From Pectobacterium araliae (GTDB lineage Bacteria > Pseudomonadota > Gammaproteobacteria > Enterobacterales > Enterobacteriaceae), in NCBI RefSeq assembly GCF_037076465.1, contig NZ_AP028908.1, positions 4,588,001 through 4,652,000 on the forward strand: 64,000 bases of DNA. The letters run 5' to 3'. Position 1 is the stretch's first letter. Each line of letters opens with the position of its first letter. Below, piece by piece: positions 33,720 through 43,975 of the stretch. The notes below the pieces were generated by a model, which worked only from the letters and a program-made list of their open reading frames with translations, was not told where the DNA came from and made no database searches. Made by a program: the position numbers and the translations under genes.

Positions 33720-33735
33720 TGGCACATGCATTGCT
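33720..33735 (+). promoter_or_regulatory. Sigma-54 promoter of nac
   Basis: TGGCAC-ATGCA-TTGCT matches the sigma-54 consensus TGGCAC-N5-TTGC exactly at the key -24 GG and -12 GC. The start would be near 33747, 27 bases before the nac ATG. Klebsiella nac is likewise sigma-54 and NtrC dependent. No convincing NtrC site (TGCACC-N5-GGTGCA) was seen upstream to 33445. Confidence 0.8.
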
Positions 33736-33773
33736 AGTTATGGTCGGGGTGACATTAAGGGGGGATACCATCA

Positions 33774-34697
33774 ATGAATCTGCGCCGCTTGAAATATTTT
33801 ATTAAAATCGTCGATGTGGGTAGCCTGACGCAGGCTGCGGATATTCTGCATATCGCCCAGCCTGCGTTGAGCCAGCAACTCGCTACGCTGGAAGGTGAAG
33901 TGAATCAGCAACTGTTGATCCGCACCAAGCGGGGTGTTACGCCGACCAATGCAGGTAAGATCCTTTATAGTCACGCACAGGCGATTTTACGCCAGTGCGC
34001 GCAGGCACAGAGTGCTATTGACCGGGCCGGTGGGGAATTGAGCGGCAATGTATCGGTAGGTCTCGCGCCAGGAACGGCGGCTCAGCAGCTTGCGCTTCCT
34101 TTAATGGCTGAAGTACAGCGCCAATATCCCGGCATCGTGCTCTATTTCAATGAAAATTTCGGCACCACGCTGAGTGAGTTGATCATGAATGGTCGCATGG
34201 ATATGGCGGTGATTTATGACAACCGAAATATCCACGGGCTGCGTTTTATTCCTTTGATGAAAGAACCTCTGTGTTTTGTTTGTCCGCATAGCCTGGTAAA
34301 GCCGAAAAAAGAGATTACGCTGGCGGATGTCGCACAACACGATCTGTTCTTACCACGCATTTACAACATCATGCGCAAAATCGTGGATGAGGCATTCATA
34401 AAAGAAGGGCTGACCTATCAAGTTAAATGTGAAATTGAATCACAAACCACACTCAATGCCGCTCTGGCAGCGGGTATAGGCTGTACGATCATGCCGGATT
34501 CGGCGGCGCGCAGCATGTTGAACGCCTCCAACGCGTGGATGGCGAAAATCGTCGAGCCAGATATCTATGCTTCACTCTCATTCTGTATGTCCGATCATCT
34601 GTCGCTCTCAGAACCTGCGGAAGCCGTGAAAAATATTCTTCTGTCGCTAATGGCGGATAGAACACCAGACAACCGACCACTGGCCTTGGTGAGTTAA
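33774..34697 (+). CDS. nac: LysR-family nitrogen assimilation regulator Nac
   Basis: The 307-residue LysR-type regulator has an N-terminal winged helix-turn-helix, MNLRRLKYFIKIVDVGSLTQ, then AQPALSQQLATLEGEV and RTKRGVTPTNAGKILY. The rest is an effector-binding domain. It aligns with Klebsiella Nac along its length, including the C-terminal ALVS, and is more like Nac than like CynR or Cbl. Nac links sigma-54 nitrogen control to sigma-70 genes. Its own sigma-54 promoter at 33720-33735 strengthens the call. The neighbouring pxp, aminotransferase and ABC genes are plausible targets. The SD is AGGGGGGATACC. Confidence 0.88.
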   Translation: MNLRRLKYFIKIVDVGSLTQAADILHIAQPALSQQLATLEGEVNQQLLIRTKRGVTPTNAGKILYSHAQAILRQCAQAQSAIDRAGGELSGNVSVGLAPGTAAQQLALPLMAEVQRQYPGIVLYFNENFGTTLSELIMNGRMDMAVIYDNRNIHGLRFIPLMKEPLCFVCPHSLVKPKKEITLADVAQHDLFLPRIYNIMRKIVDEAFIKEGLTYQVKCEIESQTTLNAALAAGIGCTIMPDSAARSMLNASNAWMAKIVEPDIYASLSFCMSDHLSLSEPAEAVKNILLSLMADRTPDNRPLALVS

Positions 34698-34824
34698 TAA
34701 GCTGCGCTTATCCCCGTAAAGTGAAACCCTCTTACTGGCCTGTACAGGAGTCAGGCTAGAGTGTTGTCAGGACATCTTGCCTATGTGCAGATGCATGATG
34801 ACTTATGCCAGAGATTGGCCAGAG

Positions 34825-35247
34825 ATGAAACCAAAGACAATGACACTCGCCGAACTTCGCCTGCTTGCCAAAACACTGCGAAAAACAGCCGTTAATCGCA
34901 TCGAAATTAATGGGAAAGGCTGGTCGGTGCGCATGACCCGTGTCCCGACCGTACCCGTGGTGCTTCCTCCTGCCGAACCGTCAGAGCCACCACACGTTAT
35001 TTTTACGGTGTGTGCGCCGCTGCCCGGTCAGCTTTTACTGCGTCATCCCTTGCTGGACTCGTACTACGTGACGCCCGAAAAAGATGTACAAGTTAATGAT
35101 ATTCTGGGTTTTATTAAAGTCGGTGTGGTGTATCTACCGCTCAGAAGTACGGTCAGCGGCACGGTCGTTGCTGTCGAGTCCGCAGATGAACAGCCGGTTG
35201 AATATGGGAGCGAAATTTTCCGTATCCGAACCTCGTCAGGATTATAA
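34825..35247 (+). CDS. BCCP-like protein lacking the biotinylation lysine
   Basis: This 140-residue protein resembles the biotin carboxyl carrier of acetyl-CoA carboxylase. The N-terminal helix is MTLAELRLLAKTLRKTAVNR and a proline-rich linker follows (PTVPVVLPPAEPSEPP). The C-terminal biotinyl/lipoyl-type domain ends SGTVVAVESADEQPVEYGSE. Aligned without gaps to E. coli AccB as recalled, the EAMKM biotin motif is replaced by KVGVV, so the lysine is Val. It therefore cannot be biotinylated in the usual way. Earlier starts exist (TTG 34777, ATG 34783 and 34795); 34825 fits the family best. It lies between nac and an SDR gene, in the accessory block. Function unknown. Confidence 0.6.
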   Translation: MKPKTMTLAELRLLAKTLRKTAVNRIEINGKGWSVRMTRVPTVPVVLPPAEPSEPPHVIFTVCAPLPGQLLLRHPLLDSYYVTPEKDVQVNDILGFIKVGVVYLPLRSTVSGTVVAVESADEQPVEYGSEIFRIRTSSGL

Positions 35248-35349
35248 GTCCCCCTTATTGCCTCACATTATTTATGTCTTATACCAACTTGAAATAACGT
35301 CTTACAGTCGAAACAGAGAATAAAACAGCATGATGATAGGAGAGGTTCA

Positions 35350-36102
35350 ATGCCATTTTCGGATTATAACGTTGCCCTGGTAACTGGAGCATCCGCAGGG
35401 ATGGGTGAGGCAATTGTCGAACGGTTATGCCGGGAAGGCATCACGGTACATGCGGTTGCCCGCCGCCGTGAACAATTGGCGGCACTGGCTGAGCGCACTG
35501 GGTGCATCCCGCATGCGGTGGATGTCGCCGATTTGCATGCGCTGACCGAACTGTGTCGCGATCTTAAGGTGGATATTCTGGTCAATAATGCGGGGGTATC
35601 GCACCCAGGATCTATCCTCAACGCGGGTGAAAACGTGATTGACACTCAGGTGGATGTTAACTTACGTGCCGTGCTGCACTTGTGTCGACTTCTGGTGCCT
35701 GGAATGATGGCTCGGGACTGTGGTCACATCATTAACATCACCTCGATTGCAGCGATTTATAACTTCAACGGTAATTCCATTTATCACGCCACCAAAGCCG
35801 GGGTGCACGCTCTGTCACGCCAACTGCGCGTCGATTGTTACGGTAAACGGGTACGCGTTACCGAAATTTGTCCTGGCCGTGTTGCAACGGATATTTTCGG
35901 CAATGTGTCTGGCGATTATGAAGAGGCGCGCAAACGCTTTATCGAAGGATTTGAACTGCCGCAGGCGCAAGATATTGCGGACTGTGTTGCGTTTGCCCTC
36001 AGTGCCCCGATAGCGGTGAACATCGGTAACATCGAGATTACTCCGACGCTGCAAGTACCTGGCGGGCTTTCAACCATGCGGCCTGGCGACGGTATCGCCT
36101 GA
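35350..36102 (+). CDS. Short-chain dehydrogenase/reductase (SDR)
   Basis: The 250-residue classical SDR has the nucleotide motif TGASAGMG near residue 14, the NNAG motif in DILVNNAGVSHPG and the catalytic Ser-Tyr-Lys (ITSIAAIYNFNGNSIYHATK). The family resembles the YdfG group that oxidises 3-hydroxy acids with NADP+. The substrate is not predictable. The upstream SD is strong (GATAGGAGAGG). It is followed by two ABC permease genes after 20 bases, so it belongs to the same transcription unit. It may process the imported compound or a product derived from it. Confidence 0.85.
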   Translation: MPFSDYNVALVTGASAGMGEAIVERLCREGITVHAVARRREQLAALAERTGCIPHAVDVADLHALTELCRDLKVDILVNNAGVSHPGSILNAGENVIDTQVDVNLRAVLHLCRLLVPGMMARDCGHIINITSIAAIYNFNGNSIYHATKAGVHALSRQLRVDCYGKRVRVTEICPGRVATDIFGNVSGDYEEARKRFIEGFELPQAQDIADCVAFALSAPIAVNIGNIEITPTLQVPGGLSTMRPGDGIA

Positions 36103-36121
36103 TTTTCAAGGGGTACAGTAT

Positions 36122-36817
36122 ATGGCGCTCGATTTCACAACCTTTATGACAGGCCGCTATGCCGACGTGATTGTTGAAGGTGCGATGATTACGCTGAAAC
36201 TGGCTGTGGGAGCCTGGTTGCTGGCCATGTTCATTGCGCTGATTCTGTTGGTGATAAGGCTGACAGAGCGCCGCGTAGCGATATGGATAGTCGCCGCCTA
36301 CGTCTCTTATCATCGCAATGTACCGACACTCATTCAGTTGATGATGTGGTACTTCGCCATTCCCACACTGTTGCCGGAATCGCTGCAAATGTGGATCAAC
36401 AGCTTCAATGCTGAATTCCTGTTTTCGATGTTTGCACTGGGTTTGTGTCAGGCCGCCTATTTTTCGGAGGATATCCGCAGTGGTCTGCGCGCGATTCCAG
36501 ACGGACAAAACGAGGCATCCCGTGCATTGGGGATGAGTTTTATGCGCTCCATGCGTTCAGTGATCCTGCCACAGGGCATCCGTAACGCGCTGCCGTCGCT
36601 GATCAACCACACCGTACTGTTATTTAAAAACACCAGTCTGGCAATGGTGATTGGTGTAGCAGAGCTGACGTATGTCACCCGCGATCTGGAGAACCAGACG
36701 TTCCGTACCTTTGAAGCTTATTTGATCGGTACGCTAGGGTATCTGATATTTTCCCTGCTACTGATGGGGGCGGGGGCGCTGCTATCGCGTCACTATCAAC
36801 GGGTGTATGCGAGGTAA
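36122..36817 (+). CDS. Amino acid ABC transporter permease (HisMQ family), first
   Basis: The 231-residue inner-membrane protein has about five helices. The cytoplasmic EAA loop reads [22 protein letters not shown]. The family pattern of hydrophobic N-terminus and NHTVLLFKNTSLAMVIGVAELTY is typical of GltJ, ArtQ and HisQ-type permeases. It should pair with the next gene and use the solute-binding protein at 28846. The gap to the next permease is only five bases. Confidence 0.85.
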   Translation: MALDFTTFMTGRYADVIVEGAMITLKLAVGAWLLAMFIALILLVIRLTERRVAIWIVAAYVSYHRNVPTLIQLMMWYFAIPTLLPESLQMWINSFNAEFLFSMFALGLCQAAYFSEDIRSGLRAIPDGQNEASRALGMSFMRSMRSVILPQGIRNALPSLINHTVLLFKNTSLAMVIGVAELTYVTRDLENQTFRTFEAYLIGTLGYLIFSLLLMGAGALLSRHYQRVYAR

Positions 36818-36822
36818 CGACG

Positions 36823-37593
36823 ATGTTTGATATTTTCACGATCCTGCGTGACCATGGAATGTTGCTTTTGATGGGGCAATACCCGAGCGGGCCTCTCGGC
36901 GGTGTACTTTGTACTCTGTTGATTTCATTGCTCGCGGTGTTGCTGTCGTTCCCACTTGGTGTTTTGGTTGGGTTAGCGCGGCTATCACCGTGGCGCTGGT
37001 TAAGCTGGCCCGCCACGTGCTGGGTATATACGTTGCGTGGCATTCCACTGATGATGGTTGTGTTCTGGACCTATTTCTGTGTGCCGCTGCTTATCGGCCA
37101 TAACATCAGCGGTTTTTCGACCATGCTATGCACACTCGTGATTTACGAGAGTGCCTACATTGCCGAGATTGTGCGCGGAGGGATTCAGGCGCTGCCGTCA
37201 GGGCAATATGAAGCCTCGCGTGCATTGGGGATGAGCCACCTGAAAGCCTTACGGCTGGTGATCTTACCCCAGGCGTTATTTAACTCGCTGCCAAGCCTGA
37301 TCAGCCAGCTGGTGTCGATTATCAAAGACAGCACATTGGGCTATGTGATTAACGTTCCTGAGCTGACCTACGCGGCTAATCAAGTGAGTAACCAACTGCT
37401 TACCAAACCGTTTCAGGTTTTCGCCATTGTCGCACTGAGTTACTACATCATCTGTTTTAGTTTGACTTTTTTAGCGAACCGACTTGAAAGCTGGATTGCC
37501 AACAAACGACTGAATGAACAATCCCCGTCGGGTGATGATAACCCTCATCAATTATTTTTCGCCAACCCTAATCTGAAGAAGGAGGCACCATGA
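36823..37593 (+). CDS. Amino acid ABC transporter permease (HisMQ family), second
   Basis: The 256-residue membrane protein has the EAA loop [21 protein letters not shown] and the C-terminal half [20 protein letters not shown], closely related to GltK and GlnP-type permeases. It forms a heterodimer with the preceding permease. Its stop overlaps the ATP-binding gene (ATGA). The hydrophilic tail beyond the last helix (about 220-256) is longer than usual. Confidence 0.85.
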   Translation: MFDIFTILRDHGMLLLMGQYPSGPLGGVLCTLLISLLAVLLSFPLGVLVGLARLSPWRWLSWPATCWVYTLRGIPLMMVVFWTYFCVPLLIGHNISGFSTMLCTLVIYESAYIAEIVRGGIQALPSGQYEASRALGMSHLKALRLVILPQALFNSLPSLISQLVSIIKDSTLGYVINVPELTYAANQVSNQLLTKPFQVFAIVALSYYIICFSLTFLANRLESWIANKRLNEQSPSGDDNPHQLFFANPNLKKEAP

Positions 37594-38324
37594 TCCCGAT
37601 GATTTTATTTAATCAGGTCAATAAATGGTACGGTGAGTATCAGGCGCTGACCGATCTGAGTGCTGAAGTTAAACCTGGTGAAGTGGTGGTGGTTTGCGGT
37701 CCATCCGGTTCTGGAAAATCCACGCTAATTCGTACCGTCAATCGTTTAGAGCCTATTGAGCAAGGGCAGATCTTATTTGATGGTATGGATATTCATGGCA
37801 CCAGTACGCGACTGAATCAACTGCGTACACGCATTGGCTTTGTCTTTCAGAACTTCAACCTGTTCCCGCACGTATCGGTTATGGATAACATCATGATGTC
37901 GCCGATCAAGGTGCTGGGCATGAAACGTTCAGAAGCCCGTAAGAACGCAGGAGAATTGCTTGAGCGGGTGGGGTTGTCACACAAAGCACAAGCGTATCCC
38001 GCACAACTTTCCGGTGGGCAACAGCAGCGCGTGGCAATTGCGCGCGCACTGGCGATGAAGCCACCTGTCATGTTATTTGACGAACCGACATCGGCGCTCG
38101 ATCCTGAAATGGTCGGCGAAGTGCTGAATGTGATGCGCGGTCTGGCACAAGAAGGAATGACTATGATGTGTGTGACGCATGAAATGAATTTTGCCCGTGA
38201 CGTTGCCGATACCATTTGGTTTATGGATCAGGGACGAATTTTGGAGAAATCAACGCCAGCGCGATTCTTCACAGCGCCTGAGCACCCTCGTGCAAAGCGA
38301 TTTTTGAGCGATTTAGTTGTATAA
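37590..38324 (+). CDS. Amino acid ABC transporter ATP-binding protein (GlnQ/ArtP type)
   Basis: The 244-residue ABC ATPase has Walker [10 protein letters not shown] (near 36-44), Q-loop [11 protein letters not shown], signature [15 protein letters not shown], Walker [15 protein letters not shown] and the switch His in CVTHEMNFA. The HVSVMDNIM segment and the ending [12 protein letters not shown] mark the polar amino acid group. It energises the permeases encoded immediately upstream. It is also the only such ATPase in the window and could serve the ATPase-less importer at 45324-47734. A weak hairpin follows the stop. Confidence 0.9.
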   Translation: MIPMILFNQVNKWYGEYQALTDLSAEVKPGEVVVVCGPSGSGKSTLIRTVNRLEPIEQGQILFDGMDIHGTSTRLNQLRTRIGFVFQNFNLFPHVSVMDNIMMSPIKVLGMKRSEARKNAGELLERVGLSHKAQAYPAQLSGGQQQRVAIARALAMKPPVMLFDEPTSALDPEMVGEVLNVMRGLAQEGMTMMCVTHEMNFARDVADTIWFMDQGRILEKSTPARFFTAPEHPRAKRFLSDLVV

Positions 38325-38331
38325 AATAGTG

Positions 38332-38358
38332 CCTGTACATCGAGGGGTGTACAGGTTT
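38332..38358 (+). terminator. Hairpin after the ABC ATPase gene
   Basis: CCTGTACA and TGTACAGG form a perfect 8-bp stem with an 8-base loop, followed by TTTCGG, seven bases after the stop codon. The U-tract is short. From here to 38518 no gene or known motif was recognised. Confidence 0.5.
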
Positions 38359-38518
38359 CGGCGGGTCAATACTCACAAGTCAGCCCTTCGGGTTCCCCGG
38401 TTTTGCATGGATTTTGCCCTACTGCGTTCATCTCGGAAATCAGGTGATGCAGGGGGGAATCATCCGCTGTAACTCCCCACAGAGCTTAAAAAGGCCTGAA
38501 TTTCCCCGCTTACTGTGG

Positions 38519-38569
38519 TTGTCATAAAACTGTCATGTTGTGTACATTTTACTGTCACCAAATTGTCCT
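38519..38569 (+). promoter_or_regulatory. Tandem PhoB (Pho) boxes of pstS
   Basis: Repeats TTGTCAT (38519), CTGTCAT (38530), a degenerate TGTACAT (38541), CTGTCAC (38552) and TTGTCCT (38563) fall at an exact 11-bp pitch. The outer pairs form two Pho boxes matching CTGTCAT-N4-CTGTCAY. PhoB should bind cooperatively and activate the pst operon under phosphate limitation. Confidence 0.88.
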
Positions 38570-38659
38570 ATTTTTCCTCCTGCGAACTACACTCTGATTT
38601 GATAACTCTGATTGATAACGACTCTACGTCGAGACGTCGAGTATCCCACAGGAGGGATT

Positions 38660-39700
38660 ATGAAACTGATGCGTACCACTCTTGCCAGTGTTGTTGCGGC
38701 AACCTTTTCTCTGACAGCGGTCTCCGCTTTTGCAGCCGCTAACCTCACCGGTGCCGGTGCGACATTCCCTGCGCCTGTTTATGCCAAATGGGCTGACTCT
38801 TATCAAAAAGAAACCGGCAATAAAGTTAACTATCAAGGAATCGGTTCTTCTGGCGGTGTAAAACAGATTATCGCTAAAACGGTAGATTTCGGTGCTTCTG
38901 ACGCGCCTCTGGCCGACGACAAATTAGCACAGGATGGTTTATTCCAGTTCCCAACCGTTATTGGTGGCGTGGTACTGGCAGTAAACGTTCCTGGTATCAA
39001 ATCTGGCGAATTGACGCTGGACGGTAAAACACTGGGTGATATCTACCTGGGTAACATCAAAAAATGGAACGACCCGGCCATCACCAAACTGAACCCGAAC
39101 GCCAAGCTGCCAGATCAGGATATCGCTGTGGTTCGTCGTGCTGACGGTTCTGGTACGTCTTTCGTGTTCACCAGCTACCTGGCAAAAGTGAACCCAGAGT
39201 GGAAAGAGAAGATTGGTGCAGGTTCTACTGTGAACTGGCCAACCGGTCTGGGCGGTAAAGGTAACGATGGTATCGCGGCGTTCGTACAACGTCTGCCTGG
39301 TTCTATCGGTTACGTAGAATACGCGTATGCCAAGCAGAACAACCTGGCTTACACCAAACTGATTTCTGCCGATGGCAAAGCGGTTAGCCCGACTGGCGCC
39401 AGCTTCAGCAACGCGGCTAAAGAGATCGACTGGAGCAAGTCTTTCGCTCAGGATCTGACGAACCAGAAAGGCGCGGATGCATGGCCGATCACCTCAACCA
39501 CGTTCATCCTGGTTCAGACCAAACAGGAGAAACCTGAGCAGGGCGCTGAAGTGTTGAAATTCTTCGACTGGGCGTTCAAGAAAGGTGGCGAGCAAGCTGA
39601 AGCGCTGGATTACGCCACACTGCCAAAAGAAGTGGTTGAGCAAATCCGTGCTGCCTGGAAAACCCAGGTAAAAGACAGCAGCGGTAAAGCGCTGTACTAA
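38660..39700 (+). CDS. pstS: Phosphate-binding periplasmic protein PstS
   Basis: The 346-residue protein equals E. coli PstS. The signal peptide ends near SAFA (about residue 25), and mature protein begins with [18 protein letters not shown], the phosphate-contacting start typical of PstS. Further phosphate ligands lie in GSSGGVKQI and [14 protein letters not shown] chose ATG 38660 (SD AGGAGGG) over an upstream in-frame start. It captures Pi for PstCAB. Pho boxes upstream and the hairpin at 39708 fit strong, phosphate-starved expression of the first gene. Confidence 0.96.
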   Translation: MKLMRTTLASVVAATFSLTAVSAFAAANLTGAGATFPAPVYAKWADSYQKETGNKVNYQGIGSSGGVKQIIAKTVDFGASDAPLADDKLAQDGLFQFPTVIGGVVLAVNVPGIKSGELTLDGKTLGDIYLGNIKKWNDPAITKLNPNAKLPDQDIAVVRRADGSGTSFVFTSYLAKVNPEWKEKIGAGSTVNWPTGLGGKGNDGIAAFVQRLPGSIGYVEYAYAKQNNLAYTKLISADGKAVSPTGASFSNAAKEIDWSKSFAQDLTNQKGADAWPITSTTFILVQTKQEKPEQGAEVLKFFDWAFKKGGEQAEALDYATLPKEVVEQIRAAWKTQVKDSSGKALY

Positions 39701-39707
39701 TTATTGT

Positions 39708-39727
39708 ATCGACACCATCGTGTTGAT
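39708..39727 (+). other. Hairpin between pstS and pstC
   Basis: ATCGACAC-CATC-GTGTTGAT is an 8-bp stem with one G-U pair just after pstS, without a U-tract. Such elements can stabilise the pstS 3' end and explain its higher expression than pstCAB. Confidence 0.45.
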
Positions 39728-39863
39728 AACCAGAGCGTGATGAGGTTTTCAGGTTCTGGGAAATACGTAGTGGAATAACACGTCGTATCGGGGCGGAGAG
39801 GTGATAGCAACCTCTCTGCCTTCAATAGCTTATCAAATGCAGTTAAAACGAGAAGAGAGACGT

Positions 39864-40823
39864 ATGGCGGAGTACAAGCCAACTATCAAAGCCCCGGGGA
39901 AATATGGCGATATCCTCTTCAGCACGCTGGTAAAACTGGCGGCGCTGGTTACGCTACTGCTGTTGGGCGGCATCATCGTTTCCCTGATTGTGGCGTCCTG
40001 GCCCAGCATCGAGAAGTTCGGTTTTTCCTTCTTGTGGACGAAAGAGTGGGATGCGCCCGCAGAGCAGTTTGGTGCACTGGTTCCGATTTACGGTACGGTC
40101 GTAACCTCACTGATTGCACTGATTATTGCGATTCCGATTAGCTTTGGGATTGCGTTATTTCTGACTGAACTGGCACCCGCCTGGTTGAAACGCCCGCTTG
40201 GCGTAGCCATTGAATTGCTGGCGGCCATACCGAGTATTGTTTATGGCATGTGGGGGCTGTTCATTTTTGCTCCGCTATTCGCCAAATATTTTCAGCAGCC
40301 AGTAGGCAACGTCCTGTCCGGCATCCCTATTGTGGGTTCACTGTTCTCTGGCCCAGCATTCGGGATTGGTATTCTGGCGGCCGGCGTTATTCTGGCCATC
40401 ATGATTATCCCTTACATTGCAGCGGTCATGCGTGACGTGTTTGAGCAAACGCCCGTCATGATGAAAGAATCTGCCTACGGTATTGGCTGTACAACGTGGG
40501 AAGTGATTTGGCGCATTGTACTGCCTTACACCAAGAACGGTGTCATCGGCGGGGTGATGTTGGGATTGGGGCGTGCCTTGGGGGAAACCATGGCGGTCAC
40601 CTTTATCATCGGTAATACCTACCAACTCGACAGCGCGTCGCTGTATATGCCAGGCAACAGTATTACCTCTGCGCTGGCGAACGAATTCGCCGAAGCGGAA
40701 TCCGGCGTACACACGGCGGCGCTGATGGAGCTGGGGCTGATCCTGTTTGTGATTACCTTTATTGTTCTGGCATGTTCAAAGCTGATGGTGATGCGTCTGG
40801 CTAAAAATGAGGGGGCGCGCTAA
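39864..40823 (+). CDS. pstC: Phosphate ABC transporter permease PstC
   Basis: The 319-residue protein equals E. coli PstC, with six predicted helices and the permease loop segment [21 protein letters not shown] chose ATG 39864, which gives [18 protein letters not shown], over an upstream in-frame start because it fits the family N-terminus; the SD is GAGAGACG. PstC and PstA form the channel for phosphate. Its stop shares bases with the pstA start (TAATG). Confidence 0.94.
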   Translation: MAEYKPTIKAPGKYGDILFSTLVKLAALVTLLLLGGIIVSLIVASWPSIEKFGFSFLWTKEWDAPAEQFGALVPIYGTVVTSLIALIIAIPISFGIALFLTELAPAWLKRPLGVAIELLAAIPSIVYGMWGLFIFAPLFAKYFQQPVGNVLSGIPIVGSLFSGPAFGIGILAAGVILAIMIIPYIAAVMRDVFEQTPVMMKESAYGIGCTTWEVIWRIVLPYTKNGVIGGVMLGLGRALGETMAVTFIIGNTYQLDSASLYMPGNSITSALANEFAEAESGVHTAALMELGLILFVITFIVLACSKLMVMRLAKNEGAR

Positions 40824-41710
40824 TGGCGACATTAGGCATAGAGCAAGACGCTGCTCTGGAGCGTTCGCGGCGTAAAATGCAGGCCTGGCGCCGCCAGAAA
40901 AACCGCATTGCGCTGTTCTTATCCATGTCCACGATGGTGTTCGGCCTGTTCTGGCTGGTCTGGATCCTGTTTTCGACCGTGACCCGAGGCGTAGATGGCA
41001 TGTCTCTGGCGTTGTTTACCGAAATGACGCCGCCGCCTAATACGGCGGGGGGTGGGTTGGCGAATGCCATCGTCGGGAGCGGATTGTTGATCCTGTGGGC
41101 GACGCTGCTGGGTACGCCGCTGGGTATTATGGCGGGCATCTATCTGGCGGAATACGGTCGTAAATCCTGGATCGCCGAAGTGATTCGTTTCATCAACGAC
41201 ATTCTGCTTTCAGCACCGTCGATTGTGGTGGGTCTGTTTGTCTACACGCTGGTGGTGGCCAAGATGCAGCACTTCTCCGGCTGGGCGGGCGTGCTGGCGC
41301 TGGCGCTGTTGCAGGTGCCGATTGTGATTCGAACGACCGAAAACATGCTTAAACTGGTACCGGATAGCCTGCGTGAAGCGGCTTATGCGCTGGGTACGCC
41401 GAAATGGAAAATGATTTCGGCGATTACGCTGAAGGCATCAGTATCGGGCATCATCACCGGGGTGTTGCTGGCTATTGCGCGTATCGCCGGAGAAACCGCT
41501 CCGCTGCTGTTTACATCGCTGTCGAATCAGTTCTGGAGCACGGATATGATGCATCCGATTGCTAACCTGCCAGTCACCATCTTCAAGTTTGCCATGAGTC
41601 CGTTTGTGGAGTGGCAGCAGTTGGCCTGGGCAGGGGTTCTGCTGATTACGCTGTGCGTTCTGCTATTGAATATTCTGGCGCGTGTTATTTTCTCTGCTAA
41701 GAAGCATTAA
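40823..41710 (+). CDS. pstA: Phosphate ABC transporter permease PstA
   Basis: The 295-residue membrane protein resembles E. coli PstA (296). It has TM helices from about residue 30 and the EAA-type loop [20 protein letters not shown]. It is translationally coupled to pstC through overlapping stop and start. It forms the heterodimeric phosphate channel with PstC. An 86-base spacer to pstB shows no clear hairpin. Confidence 0.94.
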   Translation: MATLGIEQDAALERSRRKMQAWRRQKNRIALFLSMSTMVFGLFWLVWILFSTVTRGVDGMSLALFTEMTPPPNTAGGGLANAIVGSGLLILWATLLGTPLGIMAGIYLAEYGRKSWIAEVIRFINDILLSAPSIVVGLFVYTLVVAKMQHFSGWAGVLALALLQVPIVIRTTENMLKLVPDSLREAAYALGTPKWKMISAITLKASVSGIITGVLLAIARIAGETAPLLFTSLSNQFWSTDMMHPIANLPVTIFKFAMSPFVEWQQLAWAGVLLITLCVLLLNILARVIFSAKKH

Positions 41711-41739
41711 TTAGCGAAGAAATCGTAATTCGTTGATAA

Positions 41740-42570
<831 letters not shown>

Positions 42571-42583
42571 TTAGGAAAGCATC

Positions 42584-43315
42584 ATGGATAATCTGAATCT
42601 GAACAAACACATTTCCGGTCAGTTTAACGCCGAACTGGAACATATCCGCACGCAGGTTCTGACGATGGGCGGGCTGGTGGAGCAACAGCTGAGTGACGCG
42701 ATTACCGCAATGCATAATCAGGATGAGGAGCTGGCTCAGCAGGTGATTGAAGGCGACGCCAAAGTTAACATGATGGAAGTGGCGATTGATGAAGCCTGCG
42801 TGCGTATTATTGCAAAGCGTCAGCCGACTGCCAGCGATCTGCGTCTGGTAATGGCGATCATCAAAACCATCTCCGAGCTGGAGCGCATCGGTGACGTGGC
42901 GGATAAGATCTGTCGCACCGCGCTAGAGAAGTTCTCCCATCAGCATCAGCCGCTGTTGGTGAGTCTGGAGTCATTAGGGCGCCACACCGTGCAGATGTTG
43001 CATGACGTGCTGGATGCGTTTGCCCGTATGGATCTGGATGAAGCGATTCGTATTTATCGCGAAGACAAAAAAGTGGATAAAGAGTACGAAGGGATTGTGC
43101 GTCAACTGATGACCCACATGATGGAAGATCCTCGTACCATTCCCAGCGTACTGACAGCGTTGTTCTGCGCCCGTTCCATCGAGCGTATCGGTGACCGTTG
43201 TCAGAACATCTGTGAATTTATCTTCTATTTCGTCAAAGGTCAGGATTTCCGTCACCTTGGCGGCGATGCGCTGGAAAAGCTGTTGGCTGAGAAAGACAGA
43301 AAAGCGGAAGAGTAA
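42584..43315 (+). CDS. phoU: Phosphate signalling regulator PhoU
   Basis: This 243-residue all-helical protein has two PhoU repeats, with metal-binding signature segments [12 protein letters not shown] and [12 protein letters not shown]. It represses the Pho regulon when phosphate is plentiful by linking PstB to PhoR. Length and order follow E. coli. It ends the pst operon 13 bases after pstB begins its stop and is followed by a strong terminator. Confidence 0.95.
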   Translation: MDNLNLNKHISGQFNAELEHIRTQVLTMGGLVEQQLSDAITAMHNQDEELAQQVIEGDAKVNMMEVAIDEACVRIIAKRQPTASDLRLVMAIIKTISELERIGDVADKICRTALEKFSHQHQPLLVSLESLGRHTVQMLHDVLDAFARMDLDEAIRIYREDKKVDKEYEGIVRQLMTHMMEDPRTIPSVLTALFCARSIERIGDRCQNICEFIFYFVKGQDFRHLGGDALEKLLAEKDRKAEE

Positions 43316-43337
43316 CGTTGTTTCGCGTTTAATACTG

Positions 43338-43368
43338 ATAACGCCCTGCTTGCAGGGCGTTATTTTTT
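43338..43368. terminator. Bidirectional terminator after phoU
   Basis: ATAACGCCCTGC and GCAGGGCGTTAT form a 12-bp stem with a tiny loop, followed by TTTTTT. It overlaps the stop codon of the convergent XRE-cupin gene, so it may serve both transcripts. Confidence 0.85.
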
Positions 43369-43920
43369 AGCAGGATAGTGAATCAGATCGTGGAAGCGCA
43401 CTGTGGTGTCGGCGGGGTTGTGGTAGCGGTGTTCTCTGTCGGCGGCAAAGCGCAGAGCGTCACCTGCGGACAATAAGTGAGTCTGTCCATCAACGGTCAT
43501 CTCCAACTGGCCTTCCAACACAATAATATGCTCGATCACCCCGTCTTCATGGGGCGATGACGTGCTACTGGCACCCGCAGCCAGTTCAATAACCAGCATA
43601 TCGAAACGCAGTTTTTCGTCGTAGGGAAAGAGTGGCGCAGCGCGCATTCCCGCCTCATTTTCCCTGAATGTTGAACCTGCCCGATACGTCACGTCTTCAT
43701 CCGTGAGTGTCGATTCAATAAAGGCGGAAAACGCGACATTCATACCGGTCGCAATTTTCCACAGGATAGCAACCGTCGGGCTGGATTCACCGCGCTCGAT
43801 CTGGCCGAGCATCGCTTTACTGACACCCGTTTCTTCCGTTGCCCGCGTGAGGCTCCAGTTTCTCTCCTGCCTTAACGCTTTCAATGTAGCGCCAATACGG
43901 CAAGTTAACTCATCAGACAT
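43360..43920 (-). CDS. XRE-cupin transcriptional regulator
   Basis: The 186-residue protein has an N-terminal XRE helix-turn-helix (about 7-62; RQERNWSLTRATEETGVSKA, then LGQIERGESSPTVAILWKIA) and a C-terminal cupin domain (about 110-180, with HIIVLEGQLEMTVDGQTHLL). This architecture senses a small molecule in the cupin and represses neighbouring genes. I chose ATG 43920 with SD GGAGCC over an earlier frame start at 43956, which would run through the operator. It is divergent from the BenE-type transporter, with two identical palindromes between. It probably represses both genes. The effector is unknown. Confidence 0.85.
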   Translation of the reverse strand: MSDELTCRIGATLKALRQERNWSLTRATEETGVSKAMLGQIERGESSPTVAILWKIATGMNVAFSAFIESTLTDEDVTYRAGSTFRENEAGMRAAPLFPYDEKLRFDMLVIELAAGASSTSSPHEDGVIEHIIVLEGQLEMTVDGQTHLLSAGDALRFAADREHRYHNPADTTVRFHDLIHYPAKK

Positions 43921-43938
43921 TGATGCTGGCTCCTGCTT

Positions 43939-43954
43939 GTGCGTTATAACGCAC
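43939..43954. promoter_or_regulatory. Operator 1 of the XRE-cupin/BenE pair
   Basis: GTGCGTTATAACGCAC is a perfect 16-bp palindrome 19 bases upstream of the regulator start codon. An identical copy lies at 43976-43991. Confidence 0.8.
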
Positions 43955-43975
43955 ACTGCTATGTTAACGCTTTCT

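Noticed and set aside
33445..33774. N-terminal extension of the aminotransferase
   Set aside because: The frame is open, but the extra 110 residues are unlike the family and would overlap the nac sigma-54 promoter. The start at 33444 or 33423 fits better.
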